The notes under the pieces: generated by a model | Database searches by the model: none | Told to the model about the DNA's origin: nothing | What the model saw: only the letters and a program-made list of their open reading frames with translations | From: JANYCG01 sp031431035 | GTDB taxonomy: Bacteria > Pseudomonadota > Gammaproteobacteria > Burkholderiales > Burkholderiaceae_C | Reading direction: 5' to 3' | Assembly (NCBI GenBank): GCA_031431035.1 | Contig: JANPCR010000250.1 | Coordinates: 1-44,481, forward strand | DNA length: 44,481 nucleotides | Translations under genes and position numbers: made by a program | In this document: in pieces, positions 24,128 to 32,827 of the stretch | How the letters are laid out: every line of letters begins with the position of its first letter | Numbering within the stretch: the stretch's first letter is position 1

Positions 24128-24146
24128 TTAAATCAAATTGATTTAA
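24128..24146. promoter_or_regulatory. AT-rich palindrome upstream of broken binding-protein gene
   Basis: TTAAATCA, three bases, TGATTTAA: near-perfect 19-bp symmetry, about 100 bp before the ATG at 24027. It could be the operator of a lost LacI-type sugar regulator. Position is the only support. Confidence 0.35.
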
Positions 24147-24203
24147 TTATGTAAAACCTAGATTGAGTTCGGTGTTTTTAACCTTTGTTTGGCGCTTGTC
24201 GGG

Positions 24204-24491
24204 TCAGCCCGCCACTGCTTCGCGGGCAGCCTCGTCCAACACATCCTGCGAAACACCATGCTTCTTCAAAGCATCGAGCAAGCGCGCGGTTGCACCAAAA
24301 GAGTACTGCGCTTCATCTCGACGCAGGCCTTCACTCACATAGGCTTTGAGTAAAGCTTGGTAGCCCACAAACCCTTTGTGGGGTGCAATTTCCTTCAGTG
24401 AATCCACCACGTCCTGCGCTATGCGCAAGGTGATAACGGTCATAGGCCGGTCTTTGGCCAGGCGGGATTTGATGCGTTCAGGAATGCTCAT
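24204..24491 (-). CDS. Ribbon-helix-helix antitoxin paired with BrnT
   Basis: A 95-residue protein whose start codon lies 14 bp inside the preceding toxin gene. MTVITLRIAQDVVDSLKEIAPHKG followed by YQALLKAYVSEGL is a BrnA/CopG-like ribbon-helix-helix with the common GYQALLK signature. The ATG at 24491 has GGAG upstream, while the longer open frame would overlap the toxin fully. The C-terminal 35 residues (LLDALKKHGVSQDVLDEAAREA) are predicted helical and are probably the toxin-binding part. It should repress the promoter at 24784. Confidence 0.82.
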   Translation of the reverse strand: MSIPERIKSRLAKDRPMTVITLRIAQDVVDSLKEIAPHKGFVGYQALLKAYVSEGLRRDEAQYSFGATARLLDALKKHGVSQDVLDEAAREAVAG

Positions 24492-24777
24492 GGTCTCGTC
24501 GCTCCTTTTGGTTGGCCGGTCTGGCAGAAATGATACGGATGAACTCAGATTCGAACTGGATATGAACCACAAACAACAAACGGCCCACTGCGTCAAAACC
24601 GACGATTGCGTCGCGGGCTTCATCTTTTCGCTCGGCATCTACCAAACGAAACAGTGGGTCGAAAAACACGGAAGCTGCCTGTTGAAATGTGACGCCTCCG
24701 TGTTTGCCAGGATTATTTTTGGCTTTGAGATCATTCCAAACAAAGGACGCGTCGTTAAGTTCGCAATACACATCCAT
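24478..24777 (-). CDS. BrnT-type ribonuclease toxin
   Basis: A 99-residue toxin: FVWNDLKAKNNPGKHGGVTF, then AASVFFDPLFRLVDAE, RDAIVGFDAVGRLLFVVHI and the C-terminal IRIISARPANQKERR are the standard BrnT series. It is intact and has its own antitoxin, which overlaps by 14 bp. The -10 of a strong promoter ends six bases before the ATG, again implying a leaderless message. It lies in the AT-richer, pseudogene-rich patch, not in an attC cassette as far as I can see. It is the third BrnT-type locus in 8 kb, and its sequence is distinct from the cassette copy. Confidence 0.9.
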   Translation of the reverse strand: MDVYCELNDASFVWNDLKAKNNPGKHGGVTFQQAASVFFDPLFRLVDAERKDEARDAIVGFDAVGRLLFVVHIQFESEFIRIISARPANQKERRDHEHS

Positions 24778-24783
24778 GGCTTG

Positions 24784-24811
24784 ATTTTAATGTGGCAATT
24801 TACATTGTCAA
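24784..24811 (-). promoter_or_regulatory. Promoter of the second brnT gene
   Basis: On the minus strand a perfect TTGACA (24811-24806), 16 bases and TAAAAT (24789-24784). Only six bases separate the -10 from the brnT ATG, the same geometry as the cassette copy at 16971. Confidence 0.75.
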
Positions 24812-24827
24812 TACGACAAATTGATTG

Positions 24828-24995
24828 CTAGCGTCCCAGACGCCTGAGCCACCCGTCTCTTCGCATGCGATACGCGAAAATAACTGGGCACCCTACTGCG
24901 CCACCGGGGCGAACTCGTGCGGCAATTTGCGCGCTATCCCTGTCCAGTAGGCCAGCACTAGGCTGGTCTGTGTAGAAATCGTACGCGTCCCTGAT
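24828..24995 (-). other. Unidentified 55-codon open stretch, possible gene end
   Basis: The gap between the second brnT and the acyltransferase contains a minus-strand frame without a start codon near its left part. It reads RDAYDFYTDQPSAGLLDRDS and later GGAVGCPVIFAYRMRRDGW, ending at a TAG (24828-24830). The composition looks protein-like, but I do not recognise a family. It may be the remnant of a gene cut at its 5' end, or chance. Confidence 0.25.
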
Positions 24996-25029
24996 TCAGG
25001 CAATCGATGTCTAAATCTTGCTCAAGAAT

Positions 25030-26111
25030 CTAGGCTAGGCGACGCTTCATCCAGCGATAAAGGGGCCGCTCGACCAGCGAATAATGCACCCACGAATAGA
25101 CCAACACCGCCACGATAGCCGCGACATAGTACGTCAACGGAAACTTCTGAAATAGAGTGACGCGATTGGCAAGCAAACTAAAAACACTGAGTACTGCAAT
25201 GTAGCCGAGGTACATAGAGTAGGACGCATCACCTAACTTCGCAGTTAGGTTAGCCAGGCTGCCCTTTGCAGCGAGAGCAATCAAAGCGAAAGCCACAAGG
25301 CAAACTGATGCGCCGCCAACTAGCAAAACCCTCTGAGGCGCATGATGAAAACCTGCCAAACCCGACGGGTGCAGCAAGTCAGCATGGAGTTGATAGTAAA
25401 TTGCCGCCACACCCAGCCCAAGCGCTGACATTGCCCATGGCCACCACGCTTGCGCTGACTTGTGTTTTGCCACAAAGTGAAATATCAAAAAACCAGCTGC
25501 AAACTCTAAGATCAGTGGAAAGAGAAAAAATTCGTGCAGTATCGTGACCTCTGAAAACCGCCGTGGCCGGTAAAAGTCAGTTATGAAAAAGTAGATGGTA
25601 GATATCGCTACAAATAAACCACTTGCTAAAACTGCTGGCTGGAGAAACCGTCTCGGAAAAAGTAACAGAATTCCGAGCATTGTGTAAAGGTAAAGCTCAA
25701 ACGACAGTGTCCAAGTAATTGGCAGTAAATTGAGATTCAAGCTTTGAGGTATCAGAAGGAAGGAATTCAGCAGATTTTTCTCATTCCGTGAGCCCAATAC
25801 AACCCAAGCAATACAGTAAATAATGAAAAAAGGCCACCAACCTGCGTAGATGCGGGCTAGCCGATGGGTGTACAACGTAGAGCAATCTTGCCAAACTCTG
25901 CCTGAAGCGGCAGATTTTGAATAATGTGAGCCATTATTGCTCCACTCAAAACAAAGAAAATATCGACCCCCATGAATCCCATTTCGGTAAAGTATCTCCA
26001 CGCAGGTACAAAACTTTCGTGGACCGTCGAATTGAAAACTGGTTACCTGGCATGATGAACACAAACCGCAAATGCTGCAAAAAATCTTAGTATTTGAATG
26101 TTTTTAATCAT
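25030..26111 (-). pseudogene. Acyltransferase 3 family gene, broken near its start
   Basis: The downstream frame encodes about 270 residues of a multi-helix acyltransferase-3 protein: RLARIYAGWWPFF, LPITWTLSFELYLYTMLG (the conserved WTLSFE block), FAAGFLIFHF and YSLVERPLYRW at the end. The N-terminal part lies in another frame from an ATG at 26111: KNIQILRFFAAFAVCVHHAR is followed by an in-frame TAA, then EMGFMGVDIFFVLSGAIMAH before frame is lost near 25900. So at least one stop and one frameshift separate the catalytic His region from the rest. Such enzymes O-acylate surface polysaccharides. GC here is lower than in neighbours, a sign of transfer. Confidence 0.82.
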
Positions 26112-26284
26112 ATTTGAGGGAAGTAAACGAGTGAATCACTTGAATTTGAAAACACTTCGTCCAACTGGCGCTTATTTTGAGTGGTTTGATGCCGATCACA
26201 TCAACAGCGCCGTGAGAGCTTAGCGGGACGCCAAGGGAAGCTCTTAACTTTGATATTACAAAGAAAAATGGCTTCAAAAAGGCG

Positions 26285-26399
26285 AAAAAGAACCTGCAGG
26301 TTCTTTTTTTGCGAAAATCTGCTATTTTGTCATTTTTTAGATCAATTGAGGCTCTAGCTCTCGAATAATATAGATAGTTTGCTATTATTAAAATAGCAA
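26285..26399 (+). repeat. Two-part intergenic repeat, copy 3
   Basis: The same GAACCTGCAGGTTC palindrome with A/T tracts is centred at 26296/26297. GGCTCTAGCTCTCG follows at about 26350, and the GCTAT-N7-ATAGC hairpin is at 26381-26397. The distance between palindrome and hairpin is one base less than in copies 1 and 2. It lies in the 328-bp gap between the acyltransferase pseudogene and the outer-membrane protein gene; nothing else is recognised in that gap. Confidence 0.85.
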
Positions 26400-26439
26400 A
26401 CATTCCACTAAACCCACTGCCCCACGCCGCGTCCAATCG

Positions 26440-27690
26440 TCAAAACCGCCAGCGCAACGAGGTGGTCAAGCTGCGCTCAATGCGGTCTGGCGGCTGGCCC
26501 AACAAGGCCCTGGCGGCGCGGCTGCTTTGAAGGGTCAAAGACTCGGTCACCACCGACCATTGCGGGTTGATTCGCCAGTGGTAGGACAGCGCCAGAGCGC
26601 GTCCGTCTTCGGAGTTCGGATCCTGCGGCATCACGTCGCTTTGCAGTTCTTGGGTGCTGAACTTGTCAAAACGCAGTGCGACCGTGCCTGGCCCCAGCGG
26701 GTGACTGGCCAGCAAATAGAACGCGCTGAAGTCCAAATGCACGGCACCTGGTCCCATCAGGGTGTTGCCTTTCAGCGTTTGGCCCGCAAACTCCCATTGA
26801 CCCAAGCCGCGCAGGCGCGCGCCCACGTGGTTAAAACGGGTGTGCCAGCTGTACTGCCCGCCGCGAATGGCCAAAGGGTCGCCCCGGTTGTCGTAGTGCA
26901 TCACGGACAGTTCCAACGAGCCGTCTTGCAGCGCATAGCCGTAGCTTGCGCCCAAATAGTAGCCCCAGCGGTCATCAATTTCCTTGAACGCGCTGACCGC
27001 CCGCGATTGCTGAGCAAGTTCAGCGCCTGCGCGAAAAACCGGCAAATCGGGTAGTGGAACAGCTTCAGTCACACCCGCCAACCTGTCCCCCACCGACCAG
27101 CCGCGCCACGCCAGCAGGCTGCCAATGGGGTCGTTGCCGGTGAAGAGCGCGGCTGTCAGGCCAATATCATGCGGTGAGCCGGTTTGCCGACCTTTGCGCA
27201 GCCAATTGACTTCAATGCCTTTGGTGCGCAGTTCCTCGCCCATCCAATTGTTCAGGGCCGAGCTGGACACGGTGTGTTGCGGCGTCCAGCCCAAGCTGTC
27301 GTAATCGAGTTCGAAGCTGGTGGCGGGGAAGAACGCGCCGACCTTCAGGCGGGTCTTCCACACGCCACTGGGTAAGGGGTTCCAGGCAACCCAGGCTTCG
27401 GTCACGTCAAAAATACCCGCCCGGTCGTCGCTGGCGCTGAGCACCACGCTGGCAGACCAGGCCTCCAGCAGATCGGCGTCTGCCCGCAGTTGGGCTTGCC
27501 CAAGCCGAAACGCGCCGCGCGAGCGGTCATAGCGCGACTTGTCCAAACCACCTTGGGTGACGCTCTGTTCGGCGTCAGTCGCGTGCCAGCGCAAGTCCAG
27601 CAAACCCCGCAATTCGACCGCATACGCAGGGGCCACTGCGCCGCAAGCAGCCAGCACCACGATCACCCATTTTTGACGACTTGCTGCCAT
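26440..27690 (-). CDS. Outer-membrane beta-barrel protein
   Basis: A 416-residue protein with a signal peptide ending VAPAYA. The rest alternates polar and hydrophobic residues with many aromatic strand ends and finishes in LRWRF, the terminal phenylalanine that BAM uses to insert barrels. Segments such as AFRLGQAQLRADADL and SVVLSASDDRAG suggest a porin-like or DUF-type carbohydrate-selective barrel, but I cannot assign a family. The ATG at 27690 gives a good signal peptide; a TTG 24 bases upstream is possible. It is divergent from the DUF4331 gene, with 212 bp between starts. Confidence 0.75.
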   Translation of the reverse strand: MAASRQKWVIVVLAACGAVAPAYAVELRGLLDLRWHATDAEQSVTQGGLDKSRYDRSRGAFRLGQAQLRADADLLEAWSASVVLSASDDRAGIFDVTEAWVAWNPLPSGVWKTRLKVGAFFPATSFELDYDSLGWTPQHTVSSSALNNWMGEELRTKGIEVNWLRKGRQTGSPHDIGLTAALFTGNDPIGSLLAWRGWSVGDRLAGVTEAVPLPDLPVFRAGAELAQQSRAVSAFKEIDDRWGYYLGASYGYALQDGSLELSVMHYDNRGDPLAIRGGQYSWHTRFNHVGARLRGLGQWEFAGQTLKGNTLMGPGAVHLDFSAFYLLASHPLGPGTVALRFDKFSTQELQSDVMPQDPNSEDGRALALSYHWRINPQWSVVTESLTLQSSRAARALLGQPPDRIERSLTTSLRWRF

Positions 27691-27902
27691 AGATTGAATT
27701 ACGGTTCGCCCCAAGTTATGCCAAAAAGCACCGAATATTGCAAATAAATTTGAAGAAGTCGAATCCAGCTGCGCTCACGCCGCGTATGTCCTTTTGGCGG
27801 CATCCAAAGTATGTCAGCAAAGCCACTGTCAAACGGTTTTGCACGATGGGTTGCTGCTTTTTCGTCGAACAATTTGTCAACAACTTTCAAAGGAGTTTGC
27901 TC

Positions 27903-29468
27903 ATGACAGTCTTGATCAGCAGGCGCAGCCATGCGCCTCGCACACTGGCACACGCCACCCTCGCGGCTTTGGCAGGCCTGGCCTGCGTGGCCGCATCGCC
28001 CAGCTTTGCTTCTAGCCACCGCGAGGCGCCATTCATCACCACGCAACCCAAGGTCGACGGCACTGACCTTTACATGTTCAACAGCTACGAAACGGGCCGC
28101 GACGGCTACGTGACCGTGCTGGCCAACTACCAGCCGCTGCAAGCTCCCTACGGCGGGCCGAACTACTTCAAAATGGACCCCAACGCGCTGTACGAGATCC
28201 ACATCGACAACAACGGCGACGCCCGCGAAGACCTTACATTTCAGTTTCGGTTTCAAAACAATTTCAAGGGCATCACCTTGCCCATTGGCGGGCAAAACAT
28301 AGGCATTCCCTTGACTCAGGCGGGGCAGGTGTCCTTGCCCAATGCGGGCGCGTTGAATGTCAACGAAAAATTCACGTTGAACCTGGTGCGTGGCGACCGC
28401 AGAACTGGCGCAGTCAGTGCCGTGTCCAAGGTGGGCACTGGCGCCACGCTGTTTGACAAACCGGTCGACAACATTGGCACCAAAACGATTCCCGACTACG
28501 CAGGCTACGCGGCGCAGCATATTCACAGCGTCAACATTCCGGGTTGCGCCACACCTGCGCGGGTTTTTGTAGGTCAGCGGCAAGAAGGATTTGCCGTCAA
28601 CTTGGGCACCATTTTTGACCTGGTCAACGCGCCGGTCGGCGTCATCACCGACCCAGCGCTGATCAACGCTGCGCCGAACTCGTTGGCCGATGCGAACGTC
28701 ACCACCTTGGCACTTGAAATTCACAAAAGCTGCCTGCTGGCCGCCAGCAGCACAGACCCTGTGATTGGCGCCTGGACGACCGCCAGCGTGCGCCAAAGCC
28801 AGCTTATCAACGCCACCCCACCCAGCGGCCACCAAACCACCGTGACGTATGGCGGCGGTTGGTCGCAGGTGTCGCGTTTGGGCATGCCCTTGGTCAATGA
28901 GGTGGTGATTGGCTTGGGCGACAAAGACAAGTTCAACGGGTCAGTCCCGCGAAATGACGGCCAGTTTGCAGCGTACGTAACCAACCCATCACTGCCCGCT
29001 TTGTTGGAAATTGCGTTGGCTTTGCCGGGTATTGCGCCGACCAACTTTCCGCGCACCGACCTGGTGACGACTTTTCTCACGGGTATTCCGGGTGTGAACC
29101 AACCCGTCAACGTGGTCGGTTCTGAAATGCTGCGGCTGAACACCGCCATCCCAGCAGTGGCTTTTCCGCAGCAAAACCGCTTGGCTATTGTGGGCAGCCT
29201 GCTGTCTGGCGGCACCGATTTTGCGGGTTACCCGAATGGTCGGCGCCCCAAAGACGACGTGGTTGACATCTCTTTGGTAGCCGTGATGGGTGGCCTGTGC
29301 ATGGCCAATGGCAACGCCAACGCCCTGGGTCTGGGCGTGAACTGCAAACCATCTGCTGTACCGCTGGGCACCACCGCCTTCAAATTACACGATGCAGTGG
29401 ACCAAGCGGTTGCCCCGTTTTTGCCAGGCTTTCCCTACCTGAACACACCATTGCCTGGTGCCATGTAA
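27903..29468 (+). CDS. DUF4331 domain exported protein
   Basis: A 521-residue exported protein. The signal peptide ends SPSFA, followed by the DUF4331 hallmark SSHREAPFI and DGTDLYMFNSYE near the mature start. Middle blocks such as YEIHIDNNGDAREDLTFQF and late blocks such as GYPNGRRPKDDVVDISL are typical. These proteins are periplasmic or secreted and of unknown function. The ATG at 27903 has AAAGGAG seven bases upstream. A PEP-CTERM protein follows after 19 bp, so the two are probably one operon and may work together outside the cell. Confidence 0.92.
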   Translation: MTVLISRRSHAPRTLAHATLAALAGLACVAASPSFASSHREAPFITTQPKVDGTDLYMFNSYETGRDGYVTVLANYQPLQAPYGGPNYFKMDPNALYEIHIDNNGDAREDLTFQFRFQNNFKGITLPIGGQNIGIPLTQAGQVSLPNAGALNVNEKFTLNLVRGDRRTGAVSAVSKVGTGATLFDKPVDNIGTKTIPDYAGYAAQHIHSVNIPGCATPARVFVGQRQEGFAVNLGTIFDLVNAPVGVITDPALINAAPNSLADANVTTLALEIHKSCLLAASSTDPVIGAWTTASVRQSQLINATPPSGHQTTVTYGGGWSQVSRLGMPLVNEVVIGLGDKDKFNGSVPRNDGQFAAYVTNPSLPALLEIALALPGIAPTNFPRTDLVTTFLTGIPGVNQPVNVVGSEMLRLNTAIPAVAFPQQNRLAIVGSLLSGGTDFAGYPNGRRPKDDVVDISLVAVMGGLCMANGNANALGLGVNCKPSAVPLGTTAFKLHDAVDQAVAPFLPGFPYLNTPLPGAM

Positions 29469-29487
29469 GCCAAACAAGGAGCAGACC

Positions 29488-30171
29488 ATGAAAAAATCAA
29501 TACTTCACGGCGCCATCGCCAGGGCCCAAGGGGCCATGCCGATACTGGGGTTAGCCACAGCCTTGGCGGCCAGCCTCGCAGGCCACGCGCAAGCAGGCGT
29601 CATCACTTTTGCGCCCCTGAGCGAGTTTGGCGTGGCCTTCACGGATGGCGACCAAATTACTGCGCAGGGTTTCAACCTGCGCCTGTCAAGCGGCAATGCC
29701 AATTCGTTTTTCATCGCGGGGCTGGAGGGCGCTGGCAGCTATGCCAGCAACGGCACGCAAAGCCTCTACGCTGCCAACGACGCGGACATTGTGCTCACAG
29801 CGGACTCCAGTGGTCGCTTTAACCTGCGCTCGTTTGAACTGGGTGGCGGCAACCTAGCGTTTCTAGACCCCTTGCAGGGGGGCAACGTCGAACCGTGGGC
29901 CACGCAACTGGACTTGATAGGCACGACGGTTGACAACCTGGTGCTGATGGCAAGCTTCTTGATCGACCCGACGTCAGGGGGCTTGTTCAACTTTGCAGTG
30001 AACTGGAACGACCTGACCGAGGTGCAGTTCAGGGTGGCAGGTGGAGACTACAGCCTGGACAACATCAACCTGCAAGCAGTGCCAGAGCCCGGTTCCTTGG
30101 CACTGCTGGGCTTGGGCTTGGCTGGGTTGATCACCTCACGGCGACTTCGCACCCAGCCAGCACACGGGTAG
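29488..30171 (+). CDS. PEP-CTERM sorted exported protein
   Basis: A 227-residue protein with a signal peptide ending GHAQA and a C-terminal sorting signal VPEPGSLALLGLGLAGLI followed by SRR. The middle is a beta-rich domain with GFNLRLSSGNANSFF, RFNLRSFELGGG and QFRVAGGDYSLDNINL, resembling the PEP-CTERM proteins of about 200 residues with a jelly-roll-like body. AAGGAG lies upstream of the ATG. It is the second such protein in the window, and no exosortase is seen. Substrate or partner is unknown; the DUF4331 protein is the likely co-expressed neighbour. Confidence 0.88.
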   Translation: MKKSILHGAIARAQGAMPILGLATALAASLAGHAQAGVITFAPLSEFGVAFTDGDQITAQGFNLRLSSGNANSFFIAGLEGAGSYASNGTQSLYAANDADIVLTADSSGRFNLRSFELGGGNLAFLDPLQGGNVEPWATQLDLIGTTVDNLVLMASFLIDPTSGGLFNFAVNWNDLTEVQFRVAGGDYSLDNINLQAVPEPGSLALLGLGLAGLITSRRLRTQPAHG

Positions 30172-30208
30172 GCACGCAACCCGCACGTGGAAATTTGTCG
30201 ATTCGCCT

Positions 30209-31411
30209 CTAAAGCGCGTCGGCAAGGCCCAAAATGGCGGTGGACTGGCTTGACAGGACACCGCCATTGCCATGCGCCAAAGCCGTTTTGACCCCAGGCA
30301 CCTGACGCGCACCGCATTCACCGCGCAATTGCTGCACCGCTTCAATCAAGGCAAAAATGCCGTACATGCCAGGGTGAACGCAAGACAGACCGCCCCCGTT
30401 GGTATTGACTGGCAAGCGACCGCCAGGAGTAATCGCTCCACCTTCGACAAACGCACCGCCCTCGCCTTTATTGCAAAAACCAAGGTCTTCCAGAAACAAC
30501 AGCGTATTGATCGTGAAGGCGTCATACAGCTCGACCACGTCGATATCTTTGGCAGACAAACCTGCCATGGCATAGGCTTCACGCCCCGACTGGCTGGCCG
30601 CTGTCACAGTCAAATCAGGCATGCTGGAGATCTGCCTGTGCCACACCGCGGTGGCATTGCCCAGCACATAGACAGGCGGCCGAGCCAAGTGTTTGGCGCG
30701 ATCAGCCCGCACCAGCACATAGGCACCGCCGCCGTCTGTCACCAAGCAGCAATCGCGCACGCTCAAAGGGTCTGACACCATGCGTGCCTTCAGAACATCG
30801 TCAATGCTGAGTGGGTCGCGCATGAAGGCTTGAGGATTAAGTTGCGCCCACGCCCGCGCAGCCACCGCGACTTCGGCCAAATGGCGACGCGTGGTGCCAA
30901 ATTCATGCATATGGCGCGACGCGGCCAGCGCGTAGGCAGACAAGGGCTGCATCGGCTCGTAAGGGTTTTCAAACGGTTGCGGGTCCAGCCATTTTCGGGC
31001 TTTGGCCACTTCCGCCCGACCAAACTGTGCCGTGCGCTGGACGCTGCCGTAGCACACCAACACCGCATTGCATTGTCCGGATTGCAGCGCCTGCATGGCC
31101 GGCAGCAAATGCGCGATAAAGCTCGAGCCACCCAACATGGTGCCGTTGATGTAGCGCGGGTTTAGCCCCAAGTACTCGGCCACTGGCATGGACCACATGG
31201 TGGACGTGGTGCTGGCTGTGCATAGGCCATCAATATCGGTCATCTTCAAGCCAGCATCGGCCACTGCGGCATGGGCCGACCGCGCCAGCAATTCCATGTC
31301 GTTGTAGCCATGTGCCTCGCCAAAGCCAAAGGTGCCCACGCCGACAATCGCCGCGCTGCCACGCAATGCTTTGAGTTCTGGGGAGACCGATAGGTGAGGT
31401 GCGCTGCTCAT
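30209..31411 (-). CDS. Thiolase-fold lipid-transfer/aldolase-type protein
   Basis: A 400-residue thiolase superfamily protein. The position where true thiolases have the nucleophilic Cys reads GGSSF (94-98), so the Cys is replaced. Other marks are kept: ELYDAFTINTLLFLEDLGF, GGGLSCVHPGMYG with the active-site His, and HGNGGVLSS near the end. This is the pattern of SCP-x/Ltp2-like proteins, of which some are retro-aldolases acting on CoA esters in steroid side-chain breakdown with a DUF35 partner. The DUF35 gene directly upstream overlaps by an ATGA, supporting a complex. Likely reaction: C-C cleavage or condensation on an acyl-CoA; substrate unknown. Confidence 0.85.
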   Translation of the reverse strand: MSSAPHLSVSPELKALRGSAAIVGVGTFGFGEAHGYNDMELLARSAHAAVADAGLKMTDIDGLCTASTTSTMWSMPVAEYLGLNPRYINGTMLGGSSFIAHLLPAMQALQSGQCNAVLVCYGSVQRTAQFGRAEVAKARKWLDPQPFENPYEPMQPLSAYALAASRHMHEFGTTRRHLAEVAVAARAWAQLNPQAFMRDPLSIDDVLKARMVSDPLSVRDCCLVTDGGGAYVLVRADRAKHLARPPVYVLGNATAVWHRQISSMPDLTVTAASQSGREAYAMAGLSAKDIDVVELYDAFTINTLLFLEDLGFCNKGEGGAFVEGGAITPGGRLPVNTNGGGLSCVHPGMYGIFALIEAVQQLRGECGARQVPGVKTALAHGNGGVLSSQSTAILGLADAL

Positions 31412-31806
31412 GATGACGCTCCGCTCTGGTCAAACACCACCAGGCCCTTGCCATCGGTCACCTGCACGCGGGCCTGAACTCGCAAGCCAATGCGCACAGA
31501 CTCCGGCGGTTGCAAAGTCACGCGACTCATCAGGCGAACGCCTTCATCGAGGTCAATTAGACTGACGTTGTAGTCACCCCCTGCGTCAGGCTTGCGCCGG
31601 ACTGTGGTGACCGAGTAAACCGTTCCCAGCCCGCTTGGCGTGGCCCAAGATGGGTCAGCCGCGCCACAGTGCGGGCAAATCTCGCGCGGGAAGTAAATGT
31701 GCTGTTGGCATGCGGTGCAATGTTGAATCAGAAATTGACCTTGATCCAAATGAGCTTGGTGCTGCGCCAGAATGCCGCCCAGCGCAGATTGAAGGGTTTC
31801 AGCCAT
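31408..31806 (-). CDS. DUF35 Zn-ribbon/OB-fold protein
   Basis: A 132-residue protein with a rubredoxin-like zinc ribbon (Cys30, Cys33, Cys44, Cys47) and an OB-fold that follows (GTVYSVTTVRR, NVSLIDLDEGVRLMSRV). DUF35 proteins bind thiolase-fold partners and help to bind acyl-CoA. The start at 31806 was chosen because it gives the normal N-terminus and lies five bases after the SDR stop; its stop overlaps the partner start. It is the third from last gene of the minus-strand series. Confidence 0.9.
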   Translation of the reverse strand: MAETLQSALGGILAQHQAHLDQGQFLIQHCTACQQHIYFPREICPHCGAADPSWATPSGLGTVYSVTTVRRKPDAGGDYNVSLIDLDEGVRLMSRVTLQPPESVRIGLRVQARVQVTDGKGLVVFDQSGASS

Positions 31807-31811
31807 GGCGT

Positions 31812-32726
31812 TCAAACCGGATCCCAGGAAAACACATCCGCCGAACGATCTAGCGCGTAAAAACTGGCTTTGAGCGCAGGCAACGCATGGCTGGCAATGG
31901 ATTCGGGTGTCCAACCTTCACTGCGCTGCACTGAGCGCAAAGGGCGCGGCTGGCTCATTAGAAAAATTTCATTGTTGCGCACGGCAAACACCTGGCCATT
32001 GGCGTCAGACCCAGCATCGCTGGCAAGGCAAACCGCCAGTGGCGCAATTTTGGCGGGCGTCATTTGCTTGATACGGTCAACCCGCGCTTGCTGCTCGGGC
32101 GTGTCGGTTGGAATGGCCCCAATCATTCGGCTCCAGGCGAAGGGCGCAATGCAGTTGGAACGCACGTTGAACCGCTGCATGTCCAGCGCGATAGATTTGG
32201 ACAACGCCATCACCCCCAGTTTGGCCGCTGAATAATTCGCTTGCCCCAGGTTGCCGACCAAGCCTGAGGTTGAGGTCATGTGAATGTAATTGCCGCTGCC
32301 CTGCTCTTTGAAATGTGAGGCTGCCGCCCGACTGACGTGGTAGGCTCCGTACAGATGAACCTTGATAACGGCGTCCCATTCGTCATCGGCCATTTTGAAG
32401 AAAAACCGGTCGCGCAAAATGCCCGCATTGTTCACCACCACGTCAATTCGCCCAAACACATCCAGCGCGGTTTGCACGATTTTTCCGGCAGATGCGGCTT
32501 CGCTCACGCTGTCGGTGTTGGCTGCGGCTTCACCGCCCATAGCCTTGATTTCATTCACCACGGCCTGCGCAGGCCCCGCATCGTGCCCGTCGCCTGCGAC
32601 CGATGCGCCAATGTCGTTCACCACCACCCGGGCACCCTCACGGGCAAAGGCCAGGGCCATGTCGCGCCCAATGCCACCGCCCGCGCCAGTGACAACGACG
32701 ACTTTGCCTTCTACCATCCTGCTCAT
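31812..32726 (-). CDS. Short-chain dehydrogenase/reductase, (3R)-hydroxyacyl-CoA type
   Basis: A 304-residue SDR with the NAD(P) motif TGAGGGIG (13-20), NNAGILRD, and the catalytic Ser and NYSAAK Tyr/Lys pair. The sequence VVVNDIG followed by a longer insert resembles the dehydrogenase part of peroxisomal multifunctional enzyme type 2 (17beta-HSD4), which oxidises 3-hydroxyacyl-CoA. The 40-residue C-terminal extension (ESIASHALPALKASFYALDRS) is of unknown role. The neighbours acyl-CoA dehydrogenase, thiolase-fold and DUF35 support a beta-oxidation-like route; no hydratase gene is visible. Confidence 0.88.
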   Translation of the reverse strand: MSRMVEGKVVVVTGAGGGIGRDMALAFAREGARVVVNDIGASVAGDGHDAGPAQAVVNEIKAMGGEAAANTDSVSEAASAGKIVQTALDVFGRIDVVVNNAGILRDRFFFKMADDEWDAVIKVHLYGAYHVSRAAASHFKEQGSGNYIHMTSTSGLVGNLGQANYSAAKLGVMALSKSIALDMQRFNVRSNCIAPFAWSRMIGAIPTDTPEQQARVDRIKQMTPAKIAPLAVCLASDAGSDANGQVFAVRNNEIFLMSQPRPLRSVQRSEGWTPESIASHALPALKASFYALDRSADVFSWDPV

Positions 32727-32827
32727 CTTGGCTCCAATCCTTGCGTTACTACTATTGCTATTGCTGTCAGGGTTTAGTTTATCGAGGCGCCAGCGCGCTC
32801 AAATGGGGGGGCTGCCCATACGCCAAT

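Noticed and set aside
26104..26436. 110-residue minus-strand frame across repeat copy 3
   Set aside because: Most of it is the repeat itself; there is no domain or ribosome-binding site.
27699..28835. 378-residue minus-strand open frame opposite DUF4331
   Set aside because: It shadows a well supported gene and crosses the divergent promoter region.
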